Source: Corynebacterium tapiri
GTDB taxonomy: Bacteria > Actinomycetota > Actinomycetes > Mycobacteriales > Mycobacteriaceae
Assembly (NCBI RefSeq): GCF_006334925.1
Contig: NZ_VDHJ01000005.1
Span: 124,001-188,000 of the forward strand
Length of the DNA: 64,000 bases
Direction: 5' to 3'
The position numbers and the translations under genes were made by a program. Below the pieces are notes generated by a model. The model was not told the origin of the DNA and did no database searches. It saw only the letters and a list, made by a program, of their open reading frames with translations. Position 1 is the stretch's first letter. Each line of letters opens with the position of its first letter. Positions 1 to 8,906 of this stretch are shown here, one piece after another.

Positions 1-17
1 AACAAGATAAACGACGG

Positions 18-43
18 GGCCGAACCCACGGATGGGTTCGGCC
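18..43 (-). terminator. Hairpin downstream of the secreted protein pair
   Basis: Perfect 10-bp inverted repeat GGCCGAACCC / GGGTTCGGCC with a 6-nt loop, 29 bp past the stop codon of the minus-strand gene that ends at 73. The following minus-strand bases are only moderately T-rich (CGTCGTTTATCTTGTT), so it is a probable rather than strong intrinsic terminator. Confidence 0.6.
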
Positions 44-72
44 ACGATCCTGAAGGTGAATGGACGATCTAG

Positions 73-642
73 TTAGAAGATGCCCTTGGTACGAACCGGA
101 TTGCCAAAGTCATTGACGGTCACACCCTCGGTGCGCGAGTCGACGTTCTGGTCGTTGGCCTCGGTCTTGTCGTCTTCGAGGCGACCAACCTGGGTCACGG
201 TGATGTAGTTGTACAGGCGTCCCTCGCGGGTGTCGCCGTCACCGAAGTGAAGGTTGGCGATGAGCTGCTCCTCGCCCACGTTCACCGGGTTAGACAGGGT
301 GGTCTCGAAGGTGCGAGTGGAGGTTTCCTTGTTGAAGCCCAGGTCGCGGGTGTATGCGCCGTTGAACCAGCCCGGGGTGATCAGGCGGTCGACGTGCTCC
401 GGGCCCTTGTCGGTCTTGACCTCGATGCGGAAGGTGATGGCCGGGAAGTCAGCGTAGTAGCGCTCGGTGCCGACGTTCTTTGCCTTCACGGCAACGAGGC
501 CGGAGAAGCCTGGAGCCTTGGCGCCGCTGACGGAGATGGTCGGCTGCAGGTCGTGGGCAGGGGCTTCTTCTGCCTGGGCGGGGGACACGAGTCCGGCCGT
601 GAGCGCGGATGCCAGCGCGAGGCCGATGGAGAACTTCTTCAT
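73..642 (-). CDS. Secreted protein of unknown function, 189 aa
   Basis: The N-terminus is a classical Sec signal peptide: MKK, a hydrophobic core, and a likely AQA|EE cleavage near residue 24. The mature part of about 165 residues has no cysteine and no obvious membrane segment. It looks beta-rich, with alternating polar and hydrophobic stretches around residues 35-150, compatible with an Ig-like or other beta-sandwich fold, but I recognise no family. The start is supported by an AAGGAAAAAGACC ribosome site directly upstream. It lies 25 bp downstream of another secreted protein gene on the same strand, so the two are probably co-transcribed and act together outside the cell. Function unknown. 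Confidence 0.8.
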   Translation of the reverse strand: MKKFSIGLALASALTAGLVSPAQAEEAPAHDLQPTISVSGAKAPGFSGLVAVKAKNVGTERYYADFPAITFRIEVKTDKGPEHVDRLITPGWFNGAYTRDLGFNKETSTRTFETTLSNPVNVGEEQLIANLHFGDGDTREGRLYNYITVTQVGRLEDDKTEANDQNVDSRTEGVTVNDFGNPVRTKGIF

Positions 643-667
643 GGTCTTTTTCCTTTCTTAAACTCTG

Positions 668-1453
668 TTAGGCCTGGACGCTGGGCTCGGACTTGCCGTC
701 CTTGACCTCAGGTGCGGCGACCGAGGTGTCTACAACGGCGTTGTCGTTCGGGAAGTTGTTGACTCGGCTGTCAGCAGGGTTGTCGTAGGTCTTCACGCGG
801 ACCTCGTTCTTGATCGGAACGAAAGCAGTCCACGGGGTCGGGTTGGACCAGGTGCCGTTGGGCTTGCAGTACTGCTGGGTACCGGTCATGGTGATGGTGC
901 GGAAGCCGTAGGTTGCCTCACCGGTGTGGCCGGCCGGGACGTCGTACGGGCCGATCTCCTGGCCGAGCTCCCAGGTCAGGGAGTAGGAAGCCTCAACGCC
1001 GATCATCGAAGAGATGGAGTGAGCGATACCGGTGGAGCCCTTACCGTTCTTGCCGGAAACGTCGCCGCCAGCGTTGACGGAGGTCTCCTCGGTGCGGTCA
1101 CCCTTGATGGAGATGCTGATGCTCTGGGTCTTGGAGAGCTTCTGGGTCAGCGGGATCGGGCTCTGGGACTGGTTGTTGGTGGAGATGGAACCAGCCGGGG
1201 TGAAGTTGTCATCCACCTTGTACACGACCGTGCGGTAGTCCTCAGCGGAGTTACACACCGGGTTCGGGTTGAGGATGTTGGCCTTGAGGTTGTCGCTGCC
1301 GTGGCTGGTGTGCACGATCGGCAGGGTCGGGTTCAGCTTCGGGGTCTGCGGGTAGGAGTTCTCAATGGTGGCTGCGGAGGCCGGGCCGGCCAGTGCCGAG
1401 GCAGCAACGATGCCAGCGGCTACGGCGCTAGCGAGGTTCTTAGCGAGTCGCAT
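668..1453 (-). CDS. Secreted beta-rich protein, aerolysin/ETX-MTX2-like features, 261 aa
   Basis: A signal peptide of about 27 residues ends PASA|AT. The mature protein has two cysteines (PVCNS and QQYCK) that could form a disulfide. Residues from about 95 to 190 show the layout typical of small aerolysin/ETX-MTX2 pore formers: a long Ser/Thr-rich strand with alternating polar and apolar residues (TQSISISIKG), a Gly/Asn-rich turn, a second alternating segment (EASYSLTWELG), then a VPAG turn and another strand. This is a reading of sequence texture, not a database match. First gene of a two-gene unit with the secreted protein at 73-642. Alternatives are an adhesin or another secreted beta-barrel or beta-sandwich protein. 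Confidence 0.75.
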   Translation of the reverse strand: MRLAKNLASAVAAGIVAASALAGPASAATIENSYPQTPKLNPTLPIVHTSHGSDNLKANILNPNPVCNSAEDYRTVVYKVDDNFTPAGSISTNNQSQSPIPLTQKLSKTQSISISIKGDRTEETSVNAGGDVSGKNGKGSTGIAHSISSMIGVEASYSLTWELGQEIGPYDVPAGHTGEATYGFRTITMTGTQQYCKPNGTWSNPTPWTAFVPIKNEVRVKTYDNPADSRVNNFPNDNAVVDTSVAAPEVKDGKSEPSVQA

Positions 1454-1694
1454 GATGCTCCTTGGGGGCGAAGGGTGAATGTGCTGACTGTGAAAACGCT
1501 AAGCGCTGTATCCAGGGCTTTCAAGGGGTCTAGATGTCACCATCTAGCGGAGAATTAAGCTTTCCCAAACTTTTTCACAGTTATTTTTAAACCTCGCGGC
1601 GTCCAAGGAACTATCGTCGCCACTCTTTTTCGATTCTTGCCCTCCCCTGAGAGGAAGCGAAACATGCGTTCAGATTTATGCCAGAATCCGGGTA

Positions 1695-2078
1695 CTAAAG
1701 TTTTTCCACCAACTGACGCACTCGGGCATCAATGTCTTCCCGAATCAGGCGCATGCGCTCCATTCCTTCGATCCCGCGGGCGGAAGGTTCATCCGTCGTC
1801 CAGCGCTCATAATCACGCGTATCGACGTCTGCTTCGCTTCCCAGCACAATGACGCGATCCGCGCTGACCAGTAGCTGTGGGTCGATACCCTTGGGCACCT
1901 CGTTGCTGAAGTCGATCCCCCATTCCTGCAGTGCGGCCACCGACTGCTGATTCACGGCCGACTTTGGCCGGGTGCCGGCGGAATGAATTTCTAAGCGATC
2001 ACCGGCATAGTGCTGGGCCAGGGCAGCCGCCATCTGTGACTTTCCGGCATTGCCCACGCACACAAACAGAATCTTCAT
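1695..2078 (-). CDS. arsC: Arsenate reductase, mycothiol-dependent LMW-phosphatase type
   Basis: 127-aa protein of the low-molecular-weight tyrosine phosphatase fold. The N-terminal P-loop reads CVGNAGKSQ with the nucleophile at Cys7; the CVGNxGKS form is that of corynebacterial ArsC1/ArsC2, which form an arseno-mycothiol adduct that mycoredoxin resolves to arsenite. No additional resolving-cysteine pair is present, which fits the mycothiol rather than the thioredoxin route. Its start codon overlaps the stop of the arsenite exporter gene upstream, so reductase and efflux pump are translationally coupled. No ArsR-type regulator is visible in the window. Confidence 0.88.
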   Translation of the reverse strand: MKILFVCVGNAGKSQMAAALAQHYAGDRLEIHSAGTRPKSAVNQQSVAALQEWGIDFSNEVPKGIDPQLLVSADRVIVLGSEADVDTRDYERWTTDEPSARGIEGMERMRLIREDIDARVRQLVEKL

Positions 2079-3112
2079 TACTGCACACCCTCACGTGGAA
2101 AGAGCCGCGGCCGCAGCCACAGCATGACGTACACCAACCCGACCAGGACAGGAACCTCCACCATGGGCCCGATGGTTCCCGCCAGCGCCTGCCCCGACGT
2201 CGCCCCGAACGTACCGATGCTGACCGCAATGGCTAGCTCGAAGTTGTTGCCCGCGGCGGTGAAAGACACCGAGGAGGATCGTGCATAATCCAGCCCTGCC
2301 GCTTTAGACACTGCCAAGGCAAGCGCAAACATGCCGACGAAGTAACACAGCAGCGGCACCGCTACCCGGGCAACCGCCCACGGGCTTTCCATCACCGTGG
2401 GCCCTTGCAACAGAAACAGCACCACAATCGTGTACAGCAAACCTATGAGCGCAAGCGGTGAGATGGCAGGCAAAAATCGCTGCTCGTACCACTTTCGCCC
2501 CTTGATTCGCTCCCCCAGGATCCGGGAGACGGCTCCGGCAAGAAGCGGGATTCCCAGAAAGACCAGCACCGAGGTGATGATCGCCCAGAGAGAGAAGTCA
2601 GCCGACGTGGTGTCCAGGCCTAGCCAAGCAGGCAAGATCTGCAGGTAGAACCAGCCCAGCAGGCCAAACATCAGCACCTGGAAGACAGAGTTGATGGCCA
2701 CCAAGATGGCCGTTGCGTCGCGATCCGCGCAGGACAATTCCGACCACACCAGGACCATGGCAATACAACGAGCAAGCCCGACGATGATCAGTCCGGTGCG
2801 AAGCTCCGGCTGGTCGGGGAGAAAAATCCACGCCAAGGCAAACATGAAGGCTGGACCGACTACCCAATTCAACACCAGCGACACCACCATGAGCCGGGTG
2901 TCAGACGCAAGCTTGGTGGCCTGGCTATAACGCACCTTGGCCAATGGCGGGTACATCATGATCAGCAACCCCAGGGCAATGGGAAGGGAAACACTGCCGA
3001 TACTGGCTGCGTGTAAGGCCGAGGCAATCCCCGGCGCGAATACGCTGAGCGCCAGTCCCAGTGCCATGGCTAGGGCTATCCAGAGCGGAAGAAATCTATC
3101 AAGGAAAGACAC
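2078..3112 (-). CDS. acr3: Arsenite efflux transporter, ACR3 family
   Basis: About 344 aa with ten hydrophobic segments. It carries the ACR3 signatures [12 protein letters not shown], with the conserved membrane cysteine, and [14 protein letters not shown]. It exports the arsenite made by the downstream ArsC. The open frame continues upstream to 3226, but those codons overlap the neighbouring DUF3017 gene and look nothing like the family. The GTG at 3112, beginning [11 protein letters not shown] just before the first membrane helix, is the likely start; a GGAG lies immediately before it, so spacing is not ideal. It starts 10 bp after DUF3017, so arsenic resistance may be transcribed from the folD promoter. 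Confidence 0.88.
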   Translation of the reverse strand: MSFLDRFLPLWIALAMALGLALSVFAPGIASALHAASIGSVSLPIALGLLIMMYPPLAKVRYSQATKLASDTRLMVVSLVLNWVVGPAFMFALAWIFLPDQPELRTGLIIVGLARCIAMVLVWSELSCADRDATAILVAINSVFQVLMFGLLGWFYLQILPAWLGLDTTSADFSLWAIITSVLVFLGIPLLAGAVSRILGERIKGRKWYEQRFLPAISPLALIGLLYTIVVLFLLQGPTVMESPWAVARVAVPLLCYFVGMFALALAVSKAAGLDYARSSSVSFTAAGNNFELAIAVSIGTFGATSGQALAGTIGPMVEVPVLVGLVYVMLWLRPRLFPREGVQ

Positions 3113-3122
3113 TCCGCTGAGC

Positions 3123-3443
3123 TTAACTGCCCAGCGCGTCCACCGAGCTGGCCAGGAATACCAAGGCCGCTCCGAGGCAGAGGTTGAATGCGGCGTCGAA
3201 ACGCACCGAACGCACTGCCAGCACACCGACGACGCGGGAATCGCAGGTCAGGCGCAGGGCAGCCAGCCAGAGCATGGCGGCGCCGAGGGTGAAGGTTGCA
3301 CGGCGCCAGTGCTCAGTGAGCGAAAAGAAACTCGCTATCACCACTGCCAATACGAACAGCGCCACACCGACCCACTGCACCCTCGCTGGAATGCGCGAGG
3401 GCGGGTTGTGCAGGTCGTGGGGGTTGTCCAGGCTTAGCTGCAT
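3123..3443 (-). CDS. DUF3017 small membrane protein
   Basis: 106-aa protein with three hydrophobic segments (about residues 25-42, 50-65 and 83-103). It matches the DUF3017 family, whose members follow folD in Corynebacteriales; no function is known. It overlaps the 3' end of folD by 10 bp and is almost certainly in the same operon. The downstream arsenite exporter begins 10 bp after its stop. Confidence 0.8.
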   Translation of the reverse strand: MQLSLDNPHDLHNPPSRIPARVQWVGVALFVLAVVIASFFSLTEHWRRATFTLGAAMLWLAALRLTCDSRVVGVLAVRSVRFDAAFNLCLGAALVFLASSVDALGS

Positions 3444-4276
3444 GCGCGCTCGGCACGCTCCACCACGTTGCGCACCAAGAAGGCACGGGTCAGGGGGCCT
3501 ACTCCCCCGGGGTTCGGAGAGACGTATCCGGCCACGTCCCAGACGTCGTCGGCGACGTCTCCGGCCAGCTTTCCATCCACGCGGGAGACTCCCACGTCAA
3601 GGATCGCCGCGCCCGGTTTGACCATGTCAGCCGTGAGCATGTGGGCCTTGCCGGCGGCGGCGACGATGACGTCTGCCTTCTTCGTATGGCTGGCCAGGTC
3701 CTTGGTTCCGGTGTGGCACAGAGTTACCGTGGCGTTTTCGCTGCGGCGGGTGAGCATCAGACCGATGGGACGACCAACGGTGACTCCGCGGCCGATAACG
3801 ACGACCTCGGCGCCGTCGAGCTCAACGCCGAACCGCTTGAGCAGGTGGATTGCTCCGTTCGGGGTGCACGGAAGCGGAGCTTCCTCGTTGAGCACCAGCT
3901 TGCCCAGATTTACCGGGTGCAGGCCGTCGGCGTCCTTGTCTGGGTCGATGCGCTCGAGGATGGCGTTTTCGTCCAGGTGTTTCGGCAGGGGAAGCTGCAC
4001 GATGTAACCGGTGCAATCATCATCCGCATTGAGCTCGTCGATGACTGCTTCTAGCTCCTCCTGGGTCACGTCCGCCGGTAGATCTTTGCGGATCGAGCGG
4101 ATGCCCAGCTGCTCACAGTCGCGGTGCTTCATCTTGACGTAGGAGTGAGAGGCCGGGTCGTCTCCCACCAGCACCGTGGCCAATCCTGGGGGCTTCGGCA
4201 GCGCCTGCACGCGCTCGCGCAGGTCTGCAAAAATCTCGTCGCGGTATAGCTTTCCGTCCAATGTCTGTGCAGTCAC
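3434..4276 (-). CDS. folD: Bifunctional methylene-THF dehydrogenase / methenyl-THF cyclohydrolase FolD
   Basis: Interconverts 5,10-methylene- and 10-formyl-tetrahydrofolate with NADP, supplying one-carbon units for purine and formyl-Met synthesis. About 280 aa. Visible signatures are [12 protein letters not shown] with the catalytic Tyr-x-x-Lys, the PLPKHL substrate loop, and [11 protein letters not shown], the nucleotide-binding glycine loop. The frame stays open to 4432, but the family N-terminus ([14 protein letters not shown]) begins at the GTG at 4276, preceded by AGGATGG; an ATG at 4285 would add only three residues. Divergent from trmL with a very short spacer, so the promoters must overlap. 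Heads a likely operon with DUF3017 and the arsenic genes. Confidence 0.93.
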   Translation of the reverse strand: MTAQTLDGKLYRDEIFADLRERVQALPKPPGLATVLVGDDPASHSYVKMKHRDCEQLGIRSIRKDLPADVTQEELEAVIDELNADDDCTGYIVQLPLPKHLDENAILERIDPDKDADGLHPVNLGKLVLNEEAPLPCTPNGAIHLLKRFGVELDGAEVVVIGRGVTVGRPIGLMLTRRSENATVTLCHTGTKDLASHTKKADVIVAAAGKAHMLTADMVKPGAAILDVGVSRVDGKLAGDVADDVWDVAGYVSPNPGGVGPLTRAFLVRNVVERAERACS

Positions 4277-4301
4277 CTGTCCCATCCTAGACTGGGTCAG
4301 C

Positions 4302-4772
4302 ATGGCACGGCTCCACGTCATCTTTGATAATCCTGTGATTCCGCAGAACACTGGCAATGCCATTCGCATGTCAGCGATCACCGGCGCACACCTCCACCTC
4401 GTTGAGCCGCTCGGGTTCAACTTCGAGGACAAGCACCTGAAGCGGGCTGGGCTGGATTACCACGACCTAGCCGAAGTCAGCATCCACCCGAACTTTGATT
4501 CGCTTCTGCTTTCGCTTGGCGACGCGCGCATTTTTGCCTTCACCACGCAGGCCACCCGGTGGCACACCGACGTGAGGTTCCAGGAGGGTGATGCACTTCT
4601 GTTTGGCACCGAACCCACCGGTTTGCCGGACGAGCACGCCTTTCACCCACGAGTTACCGATCGCGTGCGTATTCCCATGCAGCCAGCACGCCGGTCGATG
4701 AACCTGTCCAATTCCGCGGCGGTCGGCGTATTCGAGGCCTGGCGCCAGCTCGGGTTCGAGGGAGCTGTGTAA
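4302..4772 (+). CDS. trmL: tRNA (cytidine/uridine-34-2'-O)-methyltransferase TrmL
   Basis: 156-aa SPOUT (SpoU class) methyltransferase that 2'-O-methylates the wobble nucleotide of tRNA-Leu isoacceptors. The family motifs are clear: [13 protein letters not shown] at the N-terminus, [11 protein letters not shown], and the C-terminal knot [24 protein letters not shown]. The ATG at 4302 matches the family start ([11 protein letters not shown]); earlier in-frame codons belong to the opposite-strand folD. Divergently paired with folD. The next gene begins 3 bp after the stop, so the two are probably co-transcribed. Confidence 0.92.
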   Translation: MARLHVIFDNPVIPQNTGNAIRMSAITGAHLHLVEPLGFNFEDKHLKRAGLDYHDLAEVSIHPNFDSLLLSLGDARIFAFTTQATRWHTDVRFQEGDALLFGTEPTGLPDEHAFHPRVTDRVRIPMQPARRSMNLSNSAAVGVFEAWRQLGFEGAV

Positions 4773-4775
4773 ACG

Positions 4776-5732
4776 GTGTTCGACACTGTGGTGGTCGGTG
4801 GCGGGCAGGCAGGCTTGGCCACTGGGTATTACCTACGCCGGGCTGGCCTGGAGTTTGTCATCCTCGACGACCAGCAGGGGCCGGGAGCCGCCTGGCGCCA
4901 CATGTGGCCCTCGATGACGCTGTTTTCTTCAGCAAGTTTTTCTAACCTTCCCGGCACGCCGATGCCGAGCTATCCCGGCTATCCGCCCGCCGCACACGTG
5001 GTGGAGTACTTCCGCAAGTACGAGGCCAGGTACGAGTTGCCCATCGAAAGGCCAGAACACGTCGATTCCGTCGAATTTTCCGACGGAATTTTTTCCGTGC
5101 GCTCTGCAGACCGAACGTGGCAATCACGCACCGTGGTTGCAGCAACCGGACGGATGACGGCTCCGTTTATCCCCTACTACCCGGGACAATTTCGGGGGAG
5201 GCAGTGGCACTCCGGGGTGTATCCCGGTCCGGAGCCGTTTCGGGGTTCTCGCGTGGCGGTCGTAGGCAGCGGAAACTCCGGCGCGCAGATTGCCGCCGAG
5301 CTGACCGAACACGCGCAGGTGACGTGGTACACCCGAGGCGAGCCACGCTGGATGCCCGATGATGTGGACGGAAGCGCGCTGTTCGACCTCGCGTTTTCCC
5401 GCGTGGCAGCCCTTCGCAAAGGCGAGCCGGACCCCGGTGATGCGAGCTCCCTGGGAGACATCGTGGTGCTGCCGGCGGTGAAGAAGGCACGCGACTCTGG
5501 GGCTCTGGTTGCTACTCCGATGTTTACGTCTCTCGACGAGGTCGAGGCGGACCATCTGATCTGGTGCACTGGTTTTCGCCCGGCGATTGGTGCGTTTCGG
5601 GCGGTGTCGGAGTGCCCAGGTATGCACTTCGTCGGCTACGGAGACGAGACTGGGCCGGGCTCAGCCACGATCATCGGCGTGGGGCAATATGCCAAGCGCA
5701 CGGTGGAAGACATCCGCACGCTGCTCGATTAG
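4776..5732 (+). CDS. FAD/NADPH-dependent monooxygenase of the FMO/BVMO-like class
   Basis: 318-aa flavoprotein. An N-terminal FAD Rossmann motif (VVGGGQAGLATGYYL, residues 5-20) is followed by the class-B monooxygenase fingerprint FRGRQWHSGVY (FxGxxxHxxxY) and a second, NADPH-binding, Rossmann motif VVGSGNSGAQIA. The C-terminus has the usual ATG-like hinge (WCTGFRPAIGAF). At 318 residues it is shorter than full Baeyer-Villiger enzymes and resembles the single-domain putative flavoprotein monooxygenases common in actinobacteria, whose substrates are mostly unknown. GTG start. It converges on the DtxR-family gene; the two stop codons overlap. Confidence 0.8.
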   Translation: MFDTVVVGGGQAGLATGYYLRRAGLEFVILDDQQGPGAAWRHMWPSMTLFSSASFSNLPGTPMPSYPGYPPAAHVVEYFRKYEARYELPIERPEHVDSVEFSDGIFSVRSADRTWQSRTVVAATGRMTAPFIPYYPGQFRGRQWHSGVYPGPEPFRGSRVAVVGSGNSGAQIAAELTEHAQVTWYTRGEPRWMPDDVDGSALFDLAFSRVAALRKGEPDPGDASSLGDIVVLPAVKKARDSGALVATPMFTSLDEVEADHLIWCTGFRPAIGAFRAVSECPGMHFVGYGDETGPGSATIIGVGQYAKRTVEDIRTLLD

Positions 5733-6379
5733 CGCACGCGGATCCGGGAGAGAACCGACTCCGCAACGACGACGTCTTTACCCTCTACCCGCAGGGTGCA
5801 TAGTCCTGCCGCAGAGGAGATGAGCTCAACTCGTGCTTCCGGCAGGATTCCTGCAGAGGAGAAGAACCTCAACAGTTCTGGATCCGCGTCGTCGACCTGC
5901 TCGACCGTAGCGGGTCCTTGGACGTTTGCTAGCACGACGGTGGACAGGCCCTCCGCGCTGCCATCGGGCTGCGGGATGGGGTCACCATGCGGGTCTCGGA
6001 CGGGGTGGCCTAAAAGGGCGTCGACACGCGAGATGAAGGTGTCGCTCACGGCGTGCTCAAGGCGTTCGGCCTCCGCGTGGACCTCATCCCAGCTGAAACC
6101 GAGGGTGTTCACCAGCAACGTTTCGATGAGGCGATGGCGCCGGACCATGCTGACCGCGACCTCATGCCCCTGGCACGTCAGGCTGACCCCGGCATAGGGC
6201 ACGTGCTCGACCCACCCCTGCGCGGCCAATTTTTTTACCGCCTCGGTAGCCGCCGAGGGCTTGTGGCCGACTCGGCTGGCCAACTCGCTCATCGGCGCGG
6301 GCTCCAGGCCCTTCTCCTGCAGGTCCCACAGCGCTTTGAGGTAATCCTGCGTCCGGGTGGAGAGCTCATCGACGTGCAT
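5729..6379 (-). CDS. mntR: DtxR-family metal-dependent repressor, probably MntR
   Basis: 216 aa. N-terminal winged helix (residues about 8-65, with recognition region MSELASRVGHKPSAATEAVKKL), a central dimerisation and metal-binding domain (RRHRLIETLL..TLGFSWDEVHAEAERLEHAVS), and a C-terminal SH3-like/FeoA domain (about 150-216). This three-domain architecture is that of corynebacterial DtxR and MntR. Divergence from the mntABCD-type transporter, with a palindrome between the two starts, argues that it is the Mn2+ sensor repressing the importer rather than the iron regulator DtxR. A zinc-responsive role cannot be excluded from sequence. Confidence 0.85.
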   Translation of the reverse strand: MHVDELSTRTQDYLKALWDLQEKGLEPAPMSELASRVGHKPSAATEAVKKLAAQGWVEHVPYAGVSLTCQGHEVAVSMVRRHRLIETLLVNTLGFSWDEVHAEAERLEHAVSDTFISRVDALLGHPVRDPHGDPIPQPDGSAEGLSTVVLANVQGPATVEQVDDADPELLRFFSSAGILPEARVELISSAAGLCTLRVEGKDVVVAESVLSRIRVR

Positions 6380-6428
6380 GGTTCACAGCGTACTGGCATT
6401 GCTTTTTGTGCGTCTCGCCACTAGGTTA

Positions 6429-6444
6429 ATGAAAGTTCATTTCA
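6429..6444. promoter_or_regulatory. Palindrome between mntR and mntA, candidate MntR operator
   Basis: In the 96-bp divergent intergenic region, ATGAA-AG-TTCAT (6429-6440) is a perfect inverted repeat nested with TGAAA-GTTCA-TTTCA (6430-6444). It lies about 35 bp upstream of the mntA start and 50 bp from the mntR start, where binding would cover both promoters. Assignment to MntR is inference from position. Confidence 0.55.
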
Positions 6445-6475
6445 CTGAAAAGCAATGTTTATCGAAAGGAAAGTC

Positions 6476-7366
6476 GTGCGCAAGGCACTTCCCCTCGTTC
6501 TCTGCGCGGCTGGACTCGCCGCCTGCTCGCCTGATGCTTCCACTTCGGACGAGCTCACCGTCTTTGCCACCACTGGCTACCTGGCAGACGCGGTTCACAA
6601 CCTCGCCCCGGACGCACATGTGATCACCATGGTCGGCCCCGGCCAGGATCCGCACACCTACCAGCCCAGTACCCAGGACATCCAGGCCATCCACGACGCG
6701 GACGTGGTGCTCTGGAACGGCCTGCACCTGGAAGCACAGATGACCGACCAGCTGAGTTCGCTTGGCAGCAAGCAGCTCGCCGTGGGCGACCAGCTCCCCG
6801 AGCAGATGCTGCTCCCCTGGGAGGATGACCTCCACGATCCGCATATCTGGAACAACCCCAAGGCCTGGACGCTGGTCGTCGACGAGGTGGCCGACAAGCT
6901 GGCTGAAACCGACCCCGAGCACGCTGAGGATTACCACTCGCGCGCCACCGACTACACCAACAAGATTTCCGAGGCCGAGCAGCAGGCGCACGAGAAGCTG
7001 GCGTCCGTGGACAACCGGGTGCTGGTCACCGGGCACGACGCCTTCAACTACTTTGGCAAAACGTTTGACTTCGAGGTCCGCGCTACCGATTTTGTGTCCA
7101 CCGAGGCGACCCTGTCTGCTTCTCAGCTCTCGGAGCTGGCCGACTACATCGTGGAGCACAAGGTGCACACCGTGTTCTTGGATTCCCAATCCAACCCCCA
7201 GGCCATTACGGCCCTGACGGAGGCTGTCAAGCAGCGCGGCGGTGAGGTCAAGGTCTCGGATGCTGAACTCTTTGCCGACACCCTGGGAGCTGAAGCCCCC
7301 ACCGATACGTATCTCGGCGCGTTCAATCACAACATCGACGCCATCGCCGAGGGCCTAAGCGCATGA
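6476..7366 (+). CDS. mntA: Metal (Mn/Zn) ABC transporter substrate-binding lipoprotein
   Basis: About 296-aa cluster A-I (SBP_bac_9) binding protein. The lipobox LAAC puts the lipidated cysteine at residue 17 from the GTG start at 6476; an AAAGGAAAG ribosome site immediately precedes this GTG, making it preferable to the in-frame ATG at 6455. Metal-ligand regions are visible: DPHTYQPS, DPHIWNNPK, GHDAFNYFGK and FLDSQSNPQ, giving the His-His-His/Glu-Asp set typical of Mn2+/Zn2+ binders. First gene of a four-gene operon with ATGA/GTGA overlaps. Manganese is favoured over zinc because of the adjacent MntR-like regulator. Confidence 0.87.
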   Translation: MRKALPLVLCAAGLAACSPDASTSDELTVFATTGYLADAVHNLAPDAHVITMVGPGQDPHTYQPSTQDIQAIHDADVVLWNGLHLEAQMTDQLSSLGSKQLAVGDQLPEQMLLPWEDDLHDPHIWNNPKAWTLVVDEVADKLAETDPEHAEDYHSRATDYTNKISEAEQQAHEKLASVDNRVLVTGHDAFNYFGKTFDFEVRATDFVSTEATLSASQLSELADYIVEHKVHTVFLDSQSNPQAITALTEAVKQRGGEVKVSDAELFADTLGAEAPTDTYLGAFNHNIDAIAEGLSA

Positions 7367-8064
7367 GCCAGGCGGCACTAACCCTGGATGGGCTTCGGGT
7401 GGTCTATCGCGAGGTGACTGCGCTGGACGTCGACAAGCTCCAGATCGCCGCTGGTTCCATCACCGGGCTCGTCGGCCCCAACGGCTCCGGTAAGTCCACC
7501 CTGCTCAAAGCCAGTCTGGGGCTGGTGCCGGCCCTCGGGCATGCCCACTTCTCCGACGCGCGCCTAGGATATCTTCCCCAACGCAGCGCGCTTGATCTGA
7601 GCTTTCCCATCACGGTCGGCGAGGTCGCCCTCATGGGCACCTACCGCGATGCTGGACTGTTCCGCCGACTGAAACCGGCTCACCGCGAACGGGCCCAACG
7701 CGCGCTCGAACGCACTCAAACGGCAGACCTTCGTTCGCGCCACATCAGCGAGCTCTCCGGCGGCCAGCTCCAGCGCGTGCTGCTGGCACGGACCTTGGCG
7801 CAAGAGCCCGAGGTGGTGCTTCTCGACGAGCCCTTTGCCGGCGTGGACACCCACAGCGAGGCCCTGATTACTGATGTCCTGCGCGAGTTGAACCGTGCAG
7901 GCGCGACCATCATCATCGTGCACCACGACCTTTCCGCCGTGGCGAAGCTATGCGACGACGTCGTAGTCCTGTCCTCCGGACGTGTGGTCGCGCAAGGCCC
8001 CCCGAGCACGGCGCTGGGCACGGACGTGCTGCGGCGGGCGTTTGGGTTGGAGACGGCCCCGTGA
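7363..8064 (+). CDS. mntB: Metal ABC transporter ATP-binding protein
   Basis: 233-aa ABC ATPase. Walker A is GLVGPNGSGKSTLL, the signature is LSGGQLQRVLLARTL, and Walker B is VVLLDEPFAG followed by the H-loop IIIVHHD. It energises the two permeases that follow. It overlaps the binding-protein gene (ATGA) and the next permease gene (GTGA), so all four genes are coupled. Confidence 0.9.
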   Translation: MSQAALTLDGLRVVYREVTALDVDKLQIAAGSITGLVGPNGSGKSTLLKASLGLVPALGHAHFSDARLGYLPQRSALDLSFPITVGEVALMGTYRDAGLFRRLKPAHRERAQRALERTQTADLRSRHISELSGGQLQRVLLARTLAQEPEVVLLDEPFAGVDTHSEALITDVLRELNRAGATIIIVHHDLSAVAKLCDDVVVLSSGRVVAQGPPSTALGTDVLRRAFGLETAP

Positions 8065-8906
8065 ATCCGCTCGACCTACTTTCCAACCACACCTATTCCA
8101 TGACGCTCATCGGCTCAGTCGTGGTGGGTGCGGTTGCCGGTGCGCTGGGAGTGTTCACCTATGTGCGTCGCGAGTCACTGATCGCCGACGTGGTGGCACA
8201 CGCGAGCCTGCCCGGCGCGCTGGGCGCGTTTATCGTGGCTGGTCTGCTGGGCCTAGATGGTCGTTCGCTTCCTGTGATCCTTCTCGGCGCGAGCCTGAGT
8301 GGTGTGCTCGCGGTGGGGCTGACACGTGCGATTGTGTCGATTTCTCCCCTGAGTCCGGACGTGTCCATGGCGGTGAGCCTGTCGCTGTTTTTCGGAGCCG
8401 GAATGATGGGTCTGGATGCGATCGCCTCGCGCGGGGTTGCCCATTCGGCAGGGCTTTCCGGGTTGCTGCTCGGCAATGCAGCCACGCTGACCGTGCTGGA
8501 TGTGGCCACCTTGTGCGTGGTGGGGTGCCTTGTGCTTGTTGTGCTTTCGCTGCTGCTGAAGGAGTTCACTCTGCTGAGCTTCGACCCCCAAGGAGCCAGG
8601 CTGGCAGGCCTTCCGGTACGAGCACTTTCTGTCTGCCTTCTGGGGTCGATCGTGGTGGCCACGGTAATCGGCGTGAAGACGGTGGGCCTAGTGCTCATGG
8701 TCTCGCTCGTGGTGGCTCCGGCCGCAATTGCCCGGCAGTTCGCGCGCTCGGTGCGCTCCATGGTGATGCTCGCGGGAGCTCTGGGCGCTGCGGTGAGCGG
8801 GCTAGGAGTATACGTGTCCATCGGCGTATGGCAGCTCCCCACCGGGCCCGTCATCGTGGTGATTCTTTCCCTGCTCGCGCTTGTGAGCGTGGTGGTTAAA
8901 CGATGA
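8061..8906 (+). CDS. mntC: Metal ABC transporter permease (ABC-3 family), first subunit
   Basis: About 281-aa integral membrane protein of the ZnuB/MntC (ABC-3) family with eight or more hydrophobic segments. The GTG at 8061 overlaps the ATPase stop codon and begins NPLDLLSNHTYSM, the expected family N-terminus; the longer open frame to 7950 is a shadow inside the ATPase gene. Typical motifs are FTYVRRESLIADVVAHASLPG near the N-terminus and VGLVLMVSLVVAPAAIAR later. Pairs with the following permease as a heterodimeric channel. Confidence 0.88.
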   Translation: MNPLDLLSNHTYSMTLIGSVVVGAVAGALGVFTYVRRESLIADVVAHASLPGALGAFIVAGLLGLDGRSLPVILLGASLSGVLAVGLTRAIVSISPLSPDVSMAVSLSLFFGAGMMGLDAIASRGVAHSAGLSGLLLGNAATLTVLDVATLCVVGCLVLVVLSLLLKEFTLLSFDPQGARLAGLPVRALSVCLLGSIVVATVIGVKTVGLVLMVSLVVAPAAIARQFARSVRSMVMLAGALGAAVSGLGVYVSIGVWQLPTGPVIVVILSLLALVSVVVKR

